A stretch of DNA of 64,000 nucleotides from positions 1 to 64,000 of the forward strand of contig JAIOPC010000007.1 in the NCBI GenBank assembly GCA_021414085.1, written 5' to 3'. The DNA comes from Actinomycetes bacterium (GTDB lineage: Bacteria > Actinomycetota > Acidimicrobiia > Acidimicrobiales > Ilumatobacteraceae). The notes beneath the pieces were generated by a model. The model worked only from the letters and a program-made list of their open reading frames with translations. It did no database searches and was not told the DNA's origin. Shown piece after piece: positions 41,188-50,674 of the stretch (within the stretch, counting starts at the first letter, position 1; the number at the start of each line of letters is the position of its first letter). The position numbers were made by a program, and so were the translations under genes.

Positions 41188-42369
41188 TCACTTGCTCGGC
41201 GTGTCGGTCGCGGCGACTGCACCCGACGCAATGAGTTCGGCAATGCGTTCCGGCGCGAAACCAAAGCTGGCGAGGACGTCGCAGCTGTGCTGGCCGGGGT
41301 GCGCGGACGGCGAGTCGACGTGGGCCACCGTGCGCGAGAAACGCGGCGCCGGGCCTGGTTGCTGTATGCCGCCAACATCGATGAACGTGCCGCGGGCAAC
41401 GTTGTGCGGGTGTGCCGCTGCTTCGGTCATCGTGAGCACCGGAGCGAAGCAGACGTCGGTGTATTCCATCTCCGCGCACCATTCGTCGCGAGTTCGGGTA
41501 CGGATCACTTCCGCCAAACGTTCCTTCAATCTGGGCCACTGCTCTTTGTTCATTTGCTGTGCGAACTCGGGGTCGGCGTCGAGACCGGTGCGACGCAGCA
41601 ACTCGGCGTAGAACTGCGGCTCGATCGAACCCAACGACACATACCCGCCATCGGAACACTCGTAGACGTCGTAGAAGTGAGCGCCGGTGTCGAGCAGATT
41701 GGTGCCGCGTTGCGTCTCGTCGAAGAATCCGACCTTTCTGAACGACCAGAACATGCTCATCAACGCCGCAACACCATCAACCATCGCGGCGTCGACTACT
41801 TGGCCCTGACCACTGCGCTGCGTCTCGAGCAGCCCGCAGACCATTCCGAATGCCAGGAACATCCCGCCACCGCCAAAGTCGCCGACCATGTTGAGCGGCG
41901 GCACCGGTGCCTCGCCCGCGCGGCCGAAGTGCGCCAGCGCGCCAGCGAGAGCGATGTAGTTGATGTCGTGACCGGCAGCGTTCGCGTAGGGGCCTTCCTG
42001 CCCCCAACCGGTCATACGACCGAACACGAGACGCGGGTTGCGGGCCAGGCACACATCTGGGCCGACGCCAAGCCGTTCCATCACACCCGGGCGAAAGCCT
42101 TCGATGAGACCGTCGGCCTTCGCGACGAGCTCGAGCAATGTCGCAACTCCGTCGGCGTGCTTCAGATCGAGCGCGATGTTGCGACGTCCGCGCTGCAGCA
42201 CATCCCAGTTGGGAGTGTTCGGTACTTCACCCTTGACGGACTGCGCCCGGTCGACGCGGATCACCTCCGCGCCCATGTCGGCCAACATCATTCCGGCGAA
42301 CGGCGCCGGTCCGATACCTGCAAGTTCGATGATGCGAAAGCCGCTCAGCGGTCCCGAGCCGGATGTCAT
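41188..42369 (-). CDS. CaiB/BaiF family CoA transferase or alpha-methylacyl-CoA racemase
   Basis: The 393-residue protein begins GPLSGFRIIELAGIGPAPFAGMMLADMGAEVIRVD, the CaiB/BaiF start, and has AAGHDINYIALAGAL with H134 and D135. In alpha-methylacyl-CoA racemases the equivalent His and Asp are catalytic, so racemase activity on 2-methylacyl-CoA is the best guess; formyl- or succinyl-CoA transferases are the alternative. Its ATG overlaps the stop of the alpha/beta hydrolase gene by 4 bases. Confidence 0.88.
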   Translation of the reverse strand: MTSGSGPLSGFRIIELAGIGPAPFAGMMLADMGAEVIRVDRAQSVKGEVPNTPNWDVLQRGRRNIALDLKHADGVATLLELVAKADGLIEGFRPGVMERLGVGPDVCLARNPRLVFGRMTGWGQEGPYANAAGHDINYIALAGALAHFGRAGEAPVPPLNMVGDFGGGGMFLAFGMVCGLLETQRSGQGQVVDAAMVDGVAALMSMFWSFRKVGFFDETQRGTNLLDTGAHFYDVYECSDGGYVSLGSIEPQFYAELLRRTGLDADPEFAQQMNKEQWPRLKERLAEVIRTRTRDEWCAEMEYTDVCFAPVLTMTEAAAHPHNVARGTFIDVGGIQQPGPAPRFSRTVAHVDSPSAHPGQHSCDVLASFGFAPERIAELIASGAVAATDTPSK

Positions 42370-43277
42370 CGGCTTGCGAGTGCCGAGGCGTCCACCGGCG
42401 TGGCGATTGCGGTGTGAGTAACGATCGCGTTGACAAGCATCGGCCACAACGGCTCGGGCATGTCGTGGCCCATGTCGGCGAGGTAGAGCATGTGGGCGCC
42501 AGGAATCAACTCGGCAGTGAGAAACCCGCCGCCAGGAGTTATCAGCGTGTCGTCGCGACCGTGAATCACCAGCGTGGGCACGCGCACGTTCTTTAACGCT
42601 TCGGTGCGCCGACCACTGCCATAGATCGCCGCGACCTGACGCGGACCGCCCTCCGGATAGAACGAGCGATCAAACTCGCGACCCGCAAGGTCGCGCAAGC
42701 GCTCAAGATCGCCGTACTTCTTCGACTGCCACACCATCCAGCGCGAAGCAGACTCGATGTATTCCTCGCGGGTGTTGGGCGGCGGGGTGAAGATCGCTAT
42801 CGCCGCTTCTGGTGTGGGCTGACCGGCCTCTGTATCGCCAGGCTGGCTCATCATCGACGTGAGCGTCAGAACGCGTTCAGGATTCTCGACCGCCAAGACC
42901 TGTGCGATCATTCCACCCAACGACGCGCCAACGACGTGCGCTTTTTCGATGCCAAGGTGATCAAGCAAGCCGATTGCATCAGCAGCCATGTCGGAGAGCG
43001 TGTAGGGCAACGGCGGCGGAGGTTGATCGGCGAATGCGGCGGTCATCGCGCCGGCAAGATCCGGCACTTGACCATCGAGCTTGGTGGACAGCCCGCAGTC
43101 GCGGTTGTCGAAGCGGATAACGAAGCGGCCAGCGTCGGCGAGCTGCTGGCACAGCCGTTCGTCCCATGCGGTCATCTGAGCGGTCAAACCCATGATGAGC
43201 AGCAACGCCGGATCGGCGGGCGAGCCGAAGGTGTCGTATTCCAGTTCCATTCCGGTTGCAACAAGCGCGCGAGGCAT
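42366..43277 (-). CDS. Alpha/beta hydrolase
   Basis: A 303-residue hydrolase with the nucleophile elbow GASLGG (Ser119), an oxyanion-hole region LLIMGLTAQMTAW, acid VIHGRDDTLITPGGG and histidine DMGHDMPEP. FDNRDCGLSTKLDG after strand 4 is typical of the esterase/epoxide-hydrolase-like actinobacterial group. Substrate unknown. It leads a unit with the CoA transferase and is divergent from the LLM flavoprotein with 22 bp between. Confidence 0.88.
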   Translation of the reverse strand: MPRALVATGMELEYDTFGSPADPALLLIMGLTAQMTAWDERLCQQLADAGRFVIRFDNRDCGLSTKLDGQVPDLAGAMTAAFADQPPPPLPYTLSDMAADAIGLLDHLGIEKAHVVGASLGGMIAQVLAVENPERVLTLTSMMSQPGDTEAGQPTPEAAIAIFTPPPNTREEYIESASRWMVWQSKKYGDLERLRDLAGREFDRSFYPEGGPRQVAAIYGSGRRTEALKNVRVPTLVIHGRDDTLITPGGGFLTAELIPGAHMLYLADMGHDMPEPLWPMLVNAIVTHTAIATPVDASALASR

Positions 43278-43299
43278 CCACGCAGACTACCTTCAGCTG

Positions 43300-44199
43300 G
43301 TGACACTTTTTGGGGCGCACGTTGGGTTGCAGCACACGACCGCCGACGAATTGCGCGGAGTTTGGCGTCGTATTGAAGACCTGGGCTTCGGCTGGATCAG
43401 CGTGTGGGATCACTTCTACGGTGCCACCGGCAAGCCCGACGATGCCGCCTGCCTGGAAGCTGTCGCGATGCACGCCGCTCTCGCATGCAGCACGACGAAG
43501 GTGCGTTGCGGTTCGCTCGTCTACTCCATCGGGTATCGCCACCCTGCCGTCCTCGCGAAGGCCATCACCGCAATTGATCAACTCAGTGGCGGGCGCGCGG
43601 AAATGGGCATCGGTTCTGGCTGGGCGCAGGTGGAGTACAACGCCTACGGAATCGCCTTTCCGTCGGCAAAGGTCCGCCTCGACCAGCTGGAGGAAGGAAT
43701 CCAGTGCTTGCGTGGATTGCTGCACGAAGATGTCAGCGACTTCGACGGCGACTACTTCACGCTCATCAACGCTCGTAACGAGCCGCGCCCAATTCAAACG
43801 CACCTACCAATTTGGGTCGGTGGTGGCGGCGAAAAGCGCACCCTCAAAATCGCCGCTCGCTACGCGGACGGGTGGAATGTGCCGTTCATCTCGCCCGACC
43901 AATTCGCACACAAGAACGCAGTGCTCAACGAACACTGCGCCAATGTCGGCCGCGACCCAAAGGCGATCAAGCGGGCGATCAACGTCGGTCTCGCATTCTC
44001 CGAAGAGAGCCTTCAGCAGCAGTTCGGCAAGATCAGCGACTTCGTGCGGCCCGGCGTGCTCACTGGCAGCGACGACAAGATCATCGAAGCCATTGGCCTC
44101 TACGTGGAGGCTGGCGCCGATCAAGTGAACATCGCGTTGCGCGCGCCGTTCGACCTCGATGCGCTTCAGCGACTCAGCGAGTTGTTGCACCTGGCGTGA
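43300..44199 (+). CDS. LLM-class flavin-dependent oxidoreductase (F420-type)
   Basis: A 299-residue TIM-barrel protein with the luciferase-like motifs FGAHVGLQHTTADEL, GFGWISVWDHFYGATG, HPAVLAKAITAIDQLSGGRAEMGIGSGW and WVGGGGEKRTLKIAARYADGWN. Members in actinobacteria commonly use coenzyme F420 rather than FMN; the preference is not readable here. The GTG at 43300 was preferred since it begins the first strand; the frame extends upstream over the divergent hydrolase gene. Confidence 0.88.
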   Translation: MTLFGAHVGLQHTTADELRGVWRRIEDLGFGWISVWDHFYGATGKPDDAACLEAVAMHAALACSTTKVRCGSLVYSIGYRHPAVLAKAITAIDQLSGGRAEMGIGSGWAQVEYNAYGIAFPSAKVRLDQLEEGIQCLRGLLHEDVSDFDGDYFTLINARNEPRPIQTHLPIWVGGGGEKRTLKIAARYADGWNVPFISPDQFAHKNAVLNEHCANVGRDPKAIKRAINVGLAFSEESLQQQFGKISDFVRPGVLTGSDDKIIEAIGLYVEAGADQVNIALRAPFDLDALQRLSELLHLA

Positions 44200-44203
44200 G
44201 CAA

Positions 44204-45220
44204 ATGAACCGACGCGTCGTGGCTCCGGGTCGCGTCAACCTGATCGGCGATCACACCGACTACACCGGCGGTTTGGTACTGCCGATGGCCATCGATCGCT
44301 ACACCGAGATCCTCGGACGCGTCGGCGGCACTCGCGTGCGATTGACATCGAGTGATGAAGACGAGCCTGTCGACCTGCCGCTGACCCTCGATCGCCCTCA
44401 AGACGCGACCCCTGCCTGGGCGAAGTATGCGGCGGGCGTCATCGCCGAGATGTCGCCACGCGGGGGCTTCCAGGGCACGGTCGCAACGAGTATCCCGATC
44501 GGTGCTGGCCTTTCCAGCAGTGCGGCGTTGGAGGTCGCTGTTGCGATGGCCTTGGGCTTCGTCGGCTCGCCGCTCGAACTCGCACAACTGTGCCAACGCG
44601 CCGAGAACCGAGCGACCGGCTTGCCGAGCGGCATCATGGATCAACTGGCGATCGCCGCTGGCGTCGCCGAACACGCGTTGCTGATCGACTGCACCACCTT
44701 GTCCGTCGCCCCGATTGCGTTACCCGCTGGGGTCGAGATCGTTGTGCAGTTCATCGCGCATCGCAAACTGGTTGGCAGCCCCTACGCCGACCGCGTCGCC
44801 GAGTGCGCTGCCGCCGAGCGGGTCATCGGGCCCCTCCGCCGGGCAACAACCGCGCAAGCGCGGGCGATCGACGATCCGGTGGTACGGGCTCGCGCGCTGC
44901 ACGTGATCGGCGAGAACGAGCGGGTCGTGCAGTTCGTCGCAGCACTCGCCGCCGGCAGTGTGAGTGATGCCGGCGCCCTGATGGTTGCCAGCCACAACAG
45001 CTTGCGCGACATGTACCAAACCTCGACAGCCGCGATGGATGCGGCCGTGGAGGCGTTGGTGCGGCTGCCCGGGGTCCACGGCGCGCGTATGACCGGTGGA
45101 GGTTTCGGCGGATGCGTGGTCGCTCTGGCCGAGCCTGGTGCAGTGACCGACGGTTGGGTGGTTCGGGCCGTTGACGGTGCGAGCGCATTCGATGGTGAAC
45201 CCGCGAGAGAGGAAGAATGA
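44204..45220 (+). CDS. galK: Galactokinase
   Basis: The 338-residue GHMP kinase starts with the galactokinase signature PGRVNLIGDHTDYTGGLVLPMAID (residues about 8-31), followed by the ATP loop PIGAGLSSSAA at 98-108 and the third motif MTGGGFGGCVVAL near the C-terminus. It phosphorylates galactose at C1. No galT or galE is adjacent, so the rest of the Leloir pathway is elsewhere. It follows the LLM gene by 4 bp. Confidence 0.93.
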   Translation: MNRRVVAPGRVNLIGDHTDYTGGLVLPMAIDRYTEILGRVGGTRVRLTSSDEDEPVDLPLTLDRPQDATPAWAKYAAGVIAEMSPRGGFQGTVATSIPIGAGLSSSAALEVAVAMALGFVGSPLELAQLCQRAENRATGLPSGIMDQLAIAAGVAEHALLIDCTTLSVAPIALPAGVEIVVQFIAHRKLVGSPYADRVAECAAAERVIGPLRRATTAQARAIDDPVVRARALHVIGENERVVQFVAALAAGSVSDAGALMVASHNSLRDMYQTSTAAMDAAVEALVRLPGVHGARMTGGGFGGCVVALAEPGAVTDGWVVRAVDGASAFDGEPAREEE

Positions 45221-45224
45221 AGCC

Positions 45225-46094
45225 GTGACAGTTGAGCAGCTATGTGATGGCCTGCACTTTGCCGAAGGCCCGCGTTGGCACGACGGCAAGTTGTGGTTCA
45301 GCGATTTCTACGACCACGCGGTGAAAACTGTCGACACCCTGGGAAACGTGGCGACCATGCTGGAACTACCCGGGCAGCCGAGCGGGCTTGGCTGGCTCCC
45401 CGATGGAAACCTGCTCGTCGTGTCGATGCTCGATCGCCAGTTGCTGCGTCTCGACGACGACCAGCTAGTAGTGCACGCGGATCTCTCTTCTATCGCCGAG
45501 TTCCACTGCAACGACATGGTGGTCGACTCGGCCGGACGGGCTTACGTGGGCAACTTTGGGTTCGACCTCGACGCTGCCCTCCGGTCAAGCGACTTCGTCG
45601 GAGCACTGAAGGCGTACAAGGGAGCGACCTTGGCACGCGTCGACGCCGACGGCAGCGTGCACATTGCGGCGACAGCCCTGCGTTTCCCGAACGGGACTGT
45701 CATCACTCCCGACGGCAACACGATGATCATTGCTGAAACACTCGGCGCCCGGCTGACTGCCTTCGACGTGAGCTACGACGGGACGCTGCACAATCAGCGG
45801 GTGTGGGCTGCACTTCCCAGGGTTTCGCCTGATGGCATCTGCCTGGACGCGGAGGGCGCTGTGTGGGTGGCCGATGCGGTGTCGCCGCGCTGCATCCGCG
45901 TCGCTGCCGGAGGAACGGTTCTTGCCGAAATTCCCACCGAACGAAACTGCTATGCATGCATGTTGGGCGGCGACGACGGCAAGACCTTGTTCATGTTGAT
46001 CGCTGACGACTCACACTCCGCCGCAGCGAGCAACAATCGTGCGGGCGCAATTCTGACGACCCGCGTTTCGGTCGGGCACGCCGGCTCGCCGTAG
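45225..46094 (+). CDS. SMP-30/gluconolactonase-like protein
   Basis: A 289-residue six-bladed beta-propeller protein with LHFAEGPRWHDGKLWFSDFYDHAV (first metal ligand Glu), LPGQPSGLGWLPDGNLLVVSM, FHCNDMVVDSAGRAYVGNFG (Asn ligand) and PDGICLDAEGAVWVADAVS (Asp ligand), the SMP-30 calcium/zinc site. Substrates are sugar lactones in characterised members. It starts at GTG 45225, 4 bp after galK, so a sugar role for the pair is plausible. Confidence 0.88.
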   Translation: MTVEQLCDGLHFAEGPRWHDGKLWFSDFYDHAVKTVDTLGNVATMLELPGQPSGLGWLPDGNLLVVSMLDRQLLRLDDDQLVVHADLSSIAEFHCNDMVVDSAGRAYVGNFGFDLDAALRSSDFVGALKAYKGATLARVDADGSVHIAATALRFPNGTVITPDGNTMIIAETLGARLTAFDVSYDGTLHNQRVWAALPRVSPDGICLDAEGAVWVADAVSPRCIRVAAGGTVLAEIPTERNCYACMLGGDDGKTLFMLIADDSHSAAASNNRAGAILTTRVSVGHAGSP

Positions 46095-46111
46095 CCGCCC
46101 GGGCGGGCAGC

Positions 46112-46729
46112 TCAGTCGAGCAGCTTGCGCTTCTGCGAATCGAACTCGGCTTGCGTAAGCGTGCCGCGCTGCAGCATGCCCTCCAAACGCTCGAGCTGCT
46201 CGGCAGTGTCGCCACCGCGCGATGAGCCACGTTCCGGACCACGGCCGCGAGTGACCTCGACCTGAGCGTGCAGCAAGTTCTGCACCTTCTCGGGATTGCG
46301 AATGTCGGTGAAGCGCTGCTGCCCGTCCTCGCCGCCAGACTCGATCAGCAGGTCGCCGGCGCCAAGGATGCGCTCGAAGATGCTCTGATTGAAGTTGACG
46401 TTGTTGACGCGGTCGAGCGGAATCTCGATGCCGCTCTTGGCGATCACACCCTGGCGGAAAATCAGCCGCTGCGACGTCATCACGAAATTGGTGGTGATCC
46501 ATTTCAGGTAGCGCCCGACTACCCACAATGCAGTCAGGATGAGCAGCCCGATCAGCGCCAGCTTGAGAACATCGCCCGTCTTCCCGTCGGGACCCTTCAT
46601 GGCCTGCACGATCGCTAGAACGATCACCACAACCAGCGCGCCCACCGGCTCGGCGAAATACCACCAGTGCGGGTGCATGTCGAGGGCAATGGTCTCGTTG
46701 GCGTTGAGGTTCTTCTTCGGGTACGGCAT
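46112..46729 (-). CDS. Bacterial PH-domain membrane protein with C-terminal SHOCT motif
   Basis: The 205-residue protein has two membrane helices (about residues 28-80), a bacterial pleckstrin-homology domain (FVMTSQRLIFRQGVIAKSGIEIPLDRVNNVNFNQSIFER, then GAGDLLIESGG and FTDIRNPEKVQNLL) and a C-terminal SHOCT motif (LERLEGMLQRGTLTQAEFDSQKRKLL). bPH2 proteins of the YdbS type are of unknown role; SHOCT motifs are short oligomerisation elements. ATG 46727-46729 was taken; a longer frame upstream overlaps the helicase start region. Confidence 0.85.
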   Translation of the reverse strand: MPYPKKNLNANETIALDMHPHWWYFAEPVGALVVVIVLAIVQAMKGPDGKTGDVLKLALIGLLILTALWVVGRYLKWITTNFVMTSQRLIFRQGVIAKSGIEIPLDRVNNVNFNQSIFERILGAGDLLIESGGEDGQQRFTDIRNPEKVQNLLHAQVEVTRGRGPERGSSRGGDTAEQLERLEGMLQRGTLTQAEFDSQKRKLLD

Positions 46730-46804
46730 GCACGCCACTGTAGTGCGGCGACACCTGGCCCGACCACAAGACCACTGCGACACCCACCCTCTATCGTGTG
46801 CTCG

Positions 46805-48649
46805 ATGAGCGTTGATCCAGTGCTGTTCGGCCTCGACGCCGAACAGCGCGCGGCGGTCGTCAGCGAGGCGGCCCCGCTCGCCATCGTTGCCGCGGCAGGG
46901 TCCGGCAAGACCACCGTGCTGACCCGCCGCATTGCCTTCCGGGTGGCCAACGGCACTGCGCAAGCGCGACACGTGCTGGCGCTCACCTTCACGCGCGACG
47001 CCGCAGCCGAGCTGAAGCGTCGCCTACGTCGGCTCGACATTCGCGAACCGATCGAGGCTGCCACCTTCCACGGCATGGCGCTGCGGCTGTTGCGCGATCG
47101 GGCGCTGGCGGCCCATCAGGCTCCGCCGCAGGTCGCCAACGATCGCATACGCCTGGCGCGCGAAGTTGTCACTGAGTTGAAGTTGAAAGCCGAGCCGTAC
47201 CTGGCGCTCGCCGACCTCGACTGGGCGCGAGCACGAATGGTGTCCACCGAGCGCTACGAGGCAGCGAGTCGACTGGCTCGTCGTCGCAGCGGGCTGCCGG
47301 GCGCGCAGTACGGGGCATTCGTCGACGCGTACGAGCGACTGAAGCGTCGACGCGGCGTGATCGACTTCGACGACCTACTGACCCAGACACTTAACGCGTT
47401 GCGCACCGATCCGGCGTGGGCCGAGGGCGTGCGCTGGCGCTACCGCCACCTCTTCGTCGACGAGGCGCAAGATCTCAACCCATTGCAGCACGCGGTGCTC
47501 GAAGGCATTCGCGGCGGGCGACCCGACATCTGCCTAGTCGGCGATCCGCGACAGGCCATCTACGGCTGGAACGGCGCCGACCCCAGCACGCTGGCCGAGG
47601 TCGAGCTGCACTACCCGCGCGTCACCGTGCTTGCGCTCACTTCGAACTATCGCTGCTCACCGCAGGTCTTGCGCGCAGGGGCCGCCGCTTTAGAGGCCAG
47701 CGGGCAACACGACTCGTCACACAGCGAGCTACCCAGCGGCCCGGCGGTGCGCGTGCAGAGCCACGAGGACGAGCGCGCCGAGGCAGAAGCAGTTGCACGC
47801 CACGTGCGTGGCCTGATGCATCAGCGTCGCGGGCGCGAGCTGGCGGTGTTGGCCCGAACCAACGAGCAACTCACGGTGCTGCAAGCCGCATTCGACGAGC
47901 ACGGCATCGAGACCGAACGCAGTGTCGGCAAGTCACCCTTGGAGACCGTGCTGCGCACCGCGTACCGCTGCTCGACGCGCGAGTTGTTGGCGACCTGGGT
48001 CGAGGCAGGTCTCGTCGACACCGACGAAGTCACTCGCCGCGTGGCGACCGAGGCCGACCGCTTTCTGTCGTCGGGCGAGGCCGGAACGTTCCGCGCGTGG
48101 GTCGAGGCACGCACCGCCTTCGACGATCTCGAGCCAACTCACGATGGCGACGCTGTGGCACTCATCACATTCCACGCAGCCAAAGGCCGCGAGTGGCACG
48201 GTGTTGTCATCACCGGCGCCGAAGAAGGGCTCGTGCCACACGGTTCCGCGGTCTCGGCGCTGCAGTTGGCCGAGGAGGCTCGCCTGTTCTATGTAGCGAT
48301 CACGCGCGCCGCTCACGATCTGCTGATCACCCACTGCGTCACGCGCCAACGCAAGTCAACAACGCCCAGTCGCTGGCTGCAGGCGGTCGTCGAAACCGGC
48401 ACGATCGACGAACCCGTTGCACCGCCACCGCGCGAGCGGCGCGCCGCCGACCCACTCGAGCCCTTCCGGGCATGGCGCGCCGCGATCGCACGCGTCGGTG
48501 GCCAAAGCGAGCTCGCTGTTTGCAGCGATCGGGTGCTGCGGCGGCTGGCGGAGACACCGCCCGCCGACACCAGAGAATTGGCCGCACGCCTCGGCATATC
48601 CGAAACTGCTGCTGCCGCGCTGCGGCCCCTCCCGCAACTTGCTGGCTAG
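46805..48649 (+). CDS. uvrD2: UvrD/Rep-family DNA helicase with HRDC domain, UvrD2-like
   Basis: The 614-residue superfamily 1A helicase has motif Q (LDAEQRAAV), Walker A AAGSGKTT at 31-37, LFVDEAQDLNPLQ, GDPRQAIYGWNGAD and the late motifs LITFHAAKGREWHGVVI and EEARLFYVAITRA. The last 70 residues form an HRDC domain (PLEPFRAWRAAIAR ... ELAARLGISETAAAAL), the feature separating mycobacterial UvrD2 from UvrD1. It unwinds DNA 3' to 5' in repair. The stop overlaps the stop of xth on the other strand. Confidence 0.92.
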   Translation: MSVDPVLFGLDAEQRAAVVSEAAPLAIVAAAGSGKTTVLTRRIAFRVANGTAQARHVLALTFTRDAAAELKRRLRRLDIREPIEAATFHGMALRLLRDRALAAHQAPPQVANDRIRLAREVVTELKLKAEPYLALADLDWARARMVSTERYEAASRLARRRSGLPGAQYGAFVDAYERLKRRRGVIDFDDLLTQTLNALRTDPAWAEGVRWRYRHLFVDEAQDLNPLQHAVLEGIRGGRPDICLVGDPRQAIYGWNGADPSTLAEVELHYPRVTVLALTSNYRCSPQVLRAGAAALEASGQHDSSHSELPSGPAVRVQSHEDERAEAEAVARHVRGLMHQRRGRELAVLARTNEQLTVLQAAFDEHGIETERSVGKSPLETVLRTAYRCSTRELLATWVEAGLVDTDEVTRRVATEADRFLSSGEAGTFRAWVEARTAFDDLEPTHDGDAVALITFHAAKGREWHGVVITGAEEGLVPHGSAVSALQLAEEARLFYVAITRAAHDLLITHCVTRQRKSTTPSRWLQAVVETGTIDEPVAPPPRERRAADPLEPFRAWRAAIARVGGQSELAVCSDRVLRRLAETPPADTRELAARLGISETAAAALRPLPQLAG

Positions 48650-49416
48650 GCGAGGTCGACGATTACTGGTGCGTGATCGCTGGGCAACTGCCCTTTGCGT
48701 GCGTTGCGATCGATGACGGCGAACTCGCAGCGGCTCGCGACAGGCGAAGTGCCAAGCACGAGATCGATGCGTAGCCCGCGACCCTGGTGGAAGTCGCCCG
48801 CGCGATAGTCCCACCAGCTGTAGAGCTTGGCGTCAGCGTGGTGCTGACGGAAGAGGTCGGTCATGCCCCAATCACACAACCCTTGTAGCTCGGCGCGTTC
48901 GGCCGGACTGACGTGTGTGGCGCCAACGAACTTGCCGGGGTCGTACACATCCAGATCCGTTGGCGCAATATTGAAATCGCCAGTGACCACTACCTGGTCG
49001 GTCGGTTTGCTGAGCGCCGCCACATGGCTGCGCAATTGCGCGAGCCAGCGCAACTTGTACTGGTAGTGGTCGTCGTCGAGCGAGCGGCCATTAGGCACGT
49101 ACACGCAGGTCACTCGTACTCCACCGCACAGGGCGGTGATGATGCGCGCATCGGGGTCGGGGTCGCCGCCACCGGCAAAGTTGGTCACCACCTCGGAGAG
49201 GCCAACACGCGACAGGATGGCAACACCGTTCCATTGCCCCTGGCCGTAGTGCGCCGACTCGTAACCAAGCGCCGCGAACGTCTGCGCCGGGAACGCATCG
49301 TCGGACAGTTTCGTTTCCTGCACGCACAGCACATCGGGCTGCACATCAGCAAGCCACTCCTCCACACGAGGCAAGCGGACCTTCAATGAGTTGACGTTCC
49401 AGGTGGCAAGACGCAC
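48646..49416 (-). CDS. xth: Exodeoxyribonuclease III / AP endonuclease
   Basis: A protein of 256 residues from the GTG at 49414-49416, beginning VRLATWNVNSLKVRL, with the metal ligand Glu34 in CVQETKLSDD, GDFNIAPTDLDVYDP, and SDHAPVIVDL at the end containing the catalytic His. This is the Xth branch of the exonuclease-endonuclease-phosphatase fold, acting at abasic sites. A TTG at 49434 would add six residues and directly abut the upstream stop. It converges on uvrD2 with a 4-base overlap. Confidence 0.93.
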   Translation of the reverse strand: MRLATWNVNSLKVRLPRVEEWLADVQPDVLCVQETKLSDDAFPAQTFAALGYESAHYGQGQWNGVAILSRVGLSEVVTNFAGGGDPDPDARIITALCGGVRVTCVYVPNGRSLDDDHYQYKLRWLAQLRSHVAALSKPTDQVVVTGDFNIAPTDLDVYDPGKFVGATHVSPAERAELQGLCDWGMTDLFRQHHADAKLYSWWDYRAGDFHQGRGLRIDLVLGTSPVASRCEFAVIDRNARKGQLPSDHAPVIVDLA

Positions 49417-49434
49417 GGCGTGGACCGTAGCCAA

Positions 49435-50649
49435 TCACTCGGGCGTACGGCGACGGCGCAAGCCCAGTTTCGCCAACGTGCCAGCCGGCTTCTTTGGTGC
49501 GGCCTTCTTTGCTGCCACTGCCTTGGCGGGCGCTGCCGCGACGGCAGGCGCGGCAGTGATCGCCTTCGCTTCTGCGACGGGGACCGCCTTCTTGGGTGCC
49601 CGGGCAGGCTTCTTCGCCGCGGCCTTGGCTGCCTTCTTCACGGGAGCCTCCTTCTTCACGGGAGCCTCCTTCGTTCGTTTTGCCGACTTTGCCGACTTTG
49701 CCGTCTTTGCTGGCTTCGCCTTCACCTCTTCGGCAACGACAACGGCCGCGGATCCGAGGCCGGGTATCGCAAGATCGACGCTGCGCTTGGCCGGGCGGAA
49801 GCTGTCGACGACCAGCGTCACTGACTCGCCGACTTTCATGAACTCGCGCGCACTACGCGGTGGCGGATCGGCCATCAGCCGCAGAGGCACGTAGCCGACG
49901 ACCGTATCGATACGCACGTACGCACCGTGCGACGAGTAATGGTCGACGATCGCATTCACGCTGGTACCAACTGGATGACGCTCGACGAATGTCAGGAACG
50001 AAAGCAAATCGTTGACGGTGGACTTCGCGACTACTTCTCCCGCGTCTGTCTTAGGCGCGGCCTTCGCGGCCTTGGCGCGCGTCTTAGCTGGCGCTGGGCC
50101 AGGGGGCGGGCCCTTTGGAACCGGCATCGGTTGACTTGCTTCGGGACTGCCGACACGCACGGTCGCTGGCGAAGTTGCTTTGCCGCCAGCTGCCTTGCGC
50201 TTGCCTTCCGCGACGCTCTTGCGACTGAGGGGACCGCGCACCGGCAGACGGTTAACGAAGACCCACCCGATGTGCGGCACCGGCTTGCCGCCGACGAGGC
50301 GACCCTCATCGAACAACCACGGGTACTGACCGTGGAACTCCTGATAGCTGTCGTTAGAGATGATGGTCGCATGCACCTTGTCGGCGATGCTGAGCACGAA
50401 GGCGTCACCACGACCGATAGCTCCGGCGGGCGGGGCGACCAACTCGTTGTTGCTGACACCCTCGTCGAATTCGGCGACTTCCTTCGGATCAATGCGGTGA
50501 CCGAACGTTGCATCAACGACAACCGTGATCAACGCGTCGGGATGCTCGGCGATGTACGCCAGCACGGCATCGTTCAGTTGCGCGAGGCTCGGGTGTGTAC
50601 GGCCTTCCGTCGCAAGATTCGACCCGTCGACGACGACATGTTGTGACAT
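49435..50649 (-). CDS. NYN (Zc3h12a-like) ribonuclease domain fused to an S1-like domain and a basic tail
   Basis: A 404-residue protein of three parts. Residues 1-150 look like an NYN/PIN-type nuclease of the Zc3h12a kind: VVVDGSNLATEG with the catalytic Asp8, VVVDATFGHRID, and IISNDSYQEFHGQYPW. About residues 210-295 resemble an S1/OB nucleic-acid-binding domain (VNAIVDHYSSHGAYVRIDTVVGYVPL). The last 85 residues are a Lys/Ala/Pro-rich tail like histone H1. Together this suggests a nucleic-acid-bound RNase. It is upstream of xth in the same direction and divergent from the HAD gene. Confidence 0.75.
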   Translation of the reverse strand: MSQHVVVDGSNLATEGRTHPSLAQLNDAVLAYIAEHPDALITVVVDATFGHRIDPKEVAEFDEGVSNNELVAPPAGAIGRGDAFVLSIADKVHATIISNDSYQEFHGQYPWLFDEGRLVGGKPVPHIGWVFVNRLPVRGPLSRKSVAEGKRKAAGGKATSPATVRVGSPEASQPMPVPKGPPPGPAPAKTRAKAAKAAPKTDAGEVVAKSTVNDLLSFLTFVERHPVGTSVNAIVDHYSSHGAYVRIDTVVGYVPLRLMADPPPRSAREFMKVGESVTLVVDSFRPAKRSVDLAIPGLGSAAVVVAEEVKAKPAKTAKSAKSAKRTKEAPVKKEAPVKKAAKAAAKKPARAPKKAVPVAEAKAITAAPAVAAAPAKAVAAKKAAPKKPAGTLAKLGLRRRRTPE

Positions 50650-50674
50650 AGCCCGGTCAGCCTACGATGCGCCG

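Noticed and set aside
41188-44199. CaiB-type enzyme, hydrolase and LLM oxidoreductase as a catabolic gene cluster
   Set aside because: The first two are coupled, but the LLM gene is divergent and no acyl-CoA dehydrogenase, hydratase or ligase is nearby, so a pathway cannot be argued from sequence.
49438-49760. Short-period DNA repeats (CTTCTTCACGGGAGCCTC, TTTGCCGACTTTGCC)
   Set aside because: They encode the Lys/Ala-rich tail of the NYN protein and are explained by codon reuse in a low-complexity region, not by a CRISPR or mobile repeat.
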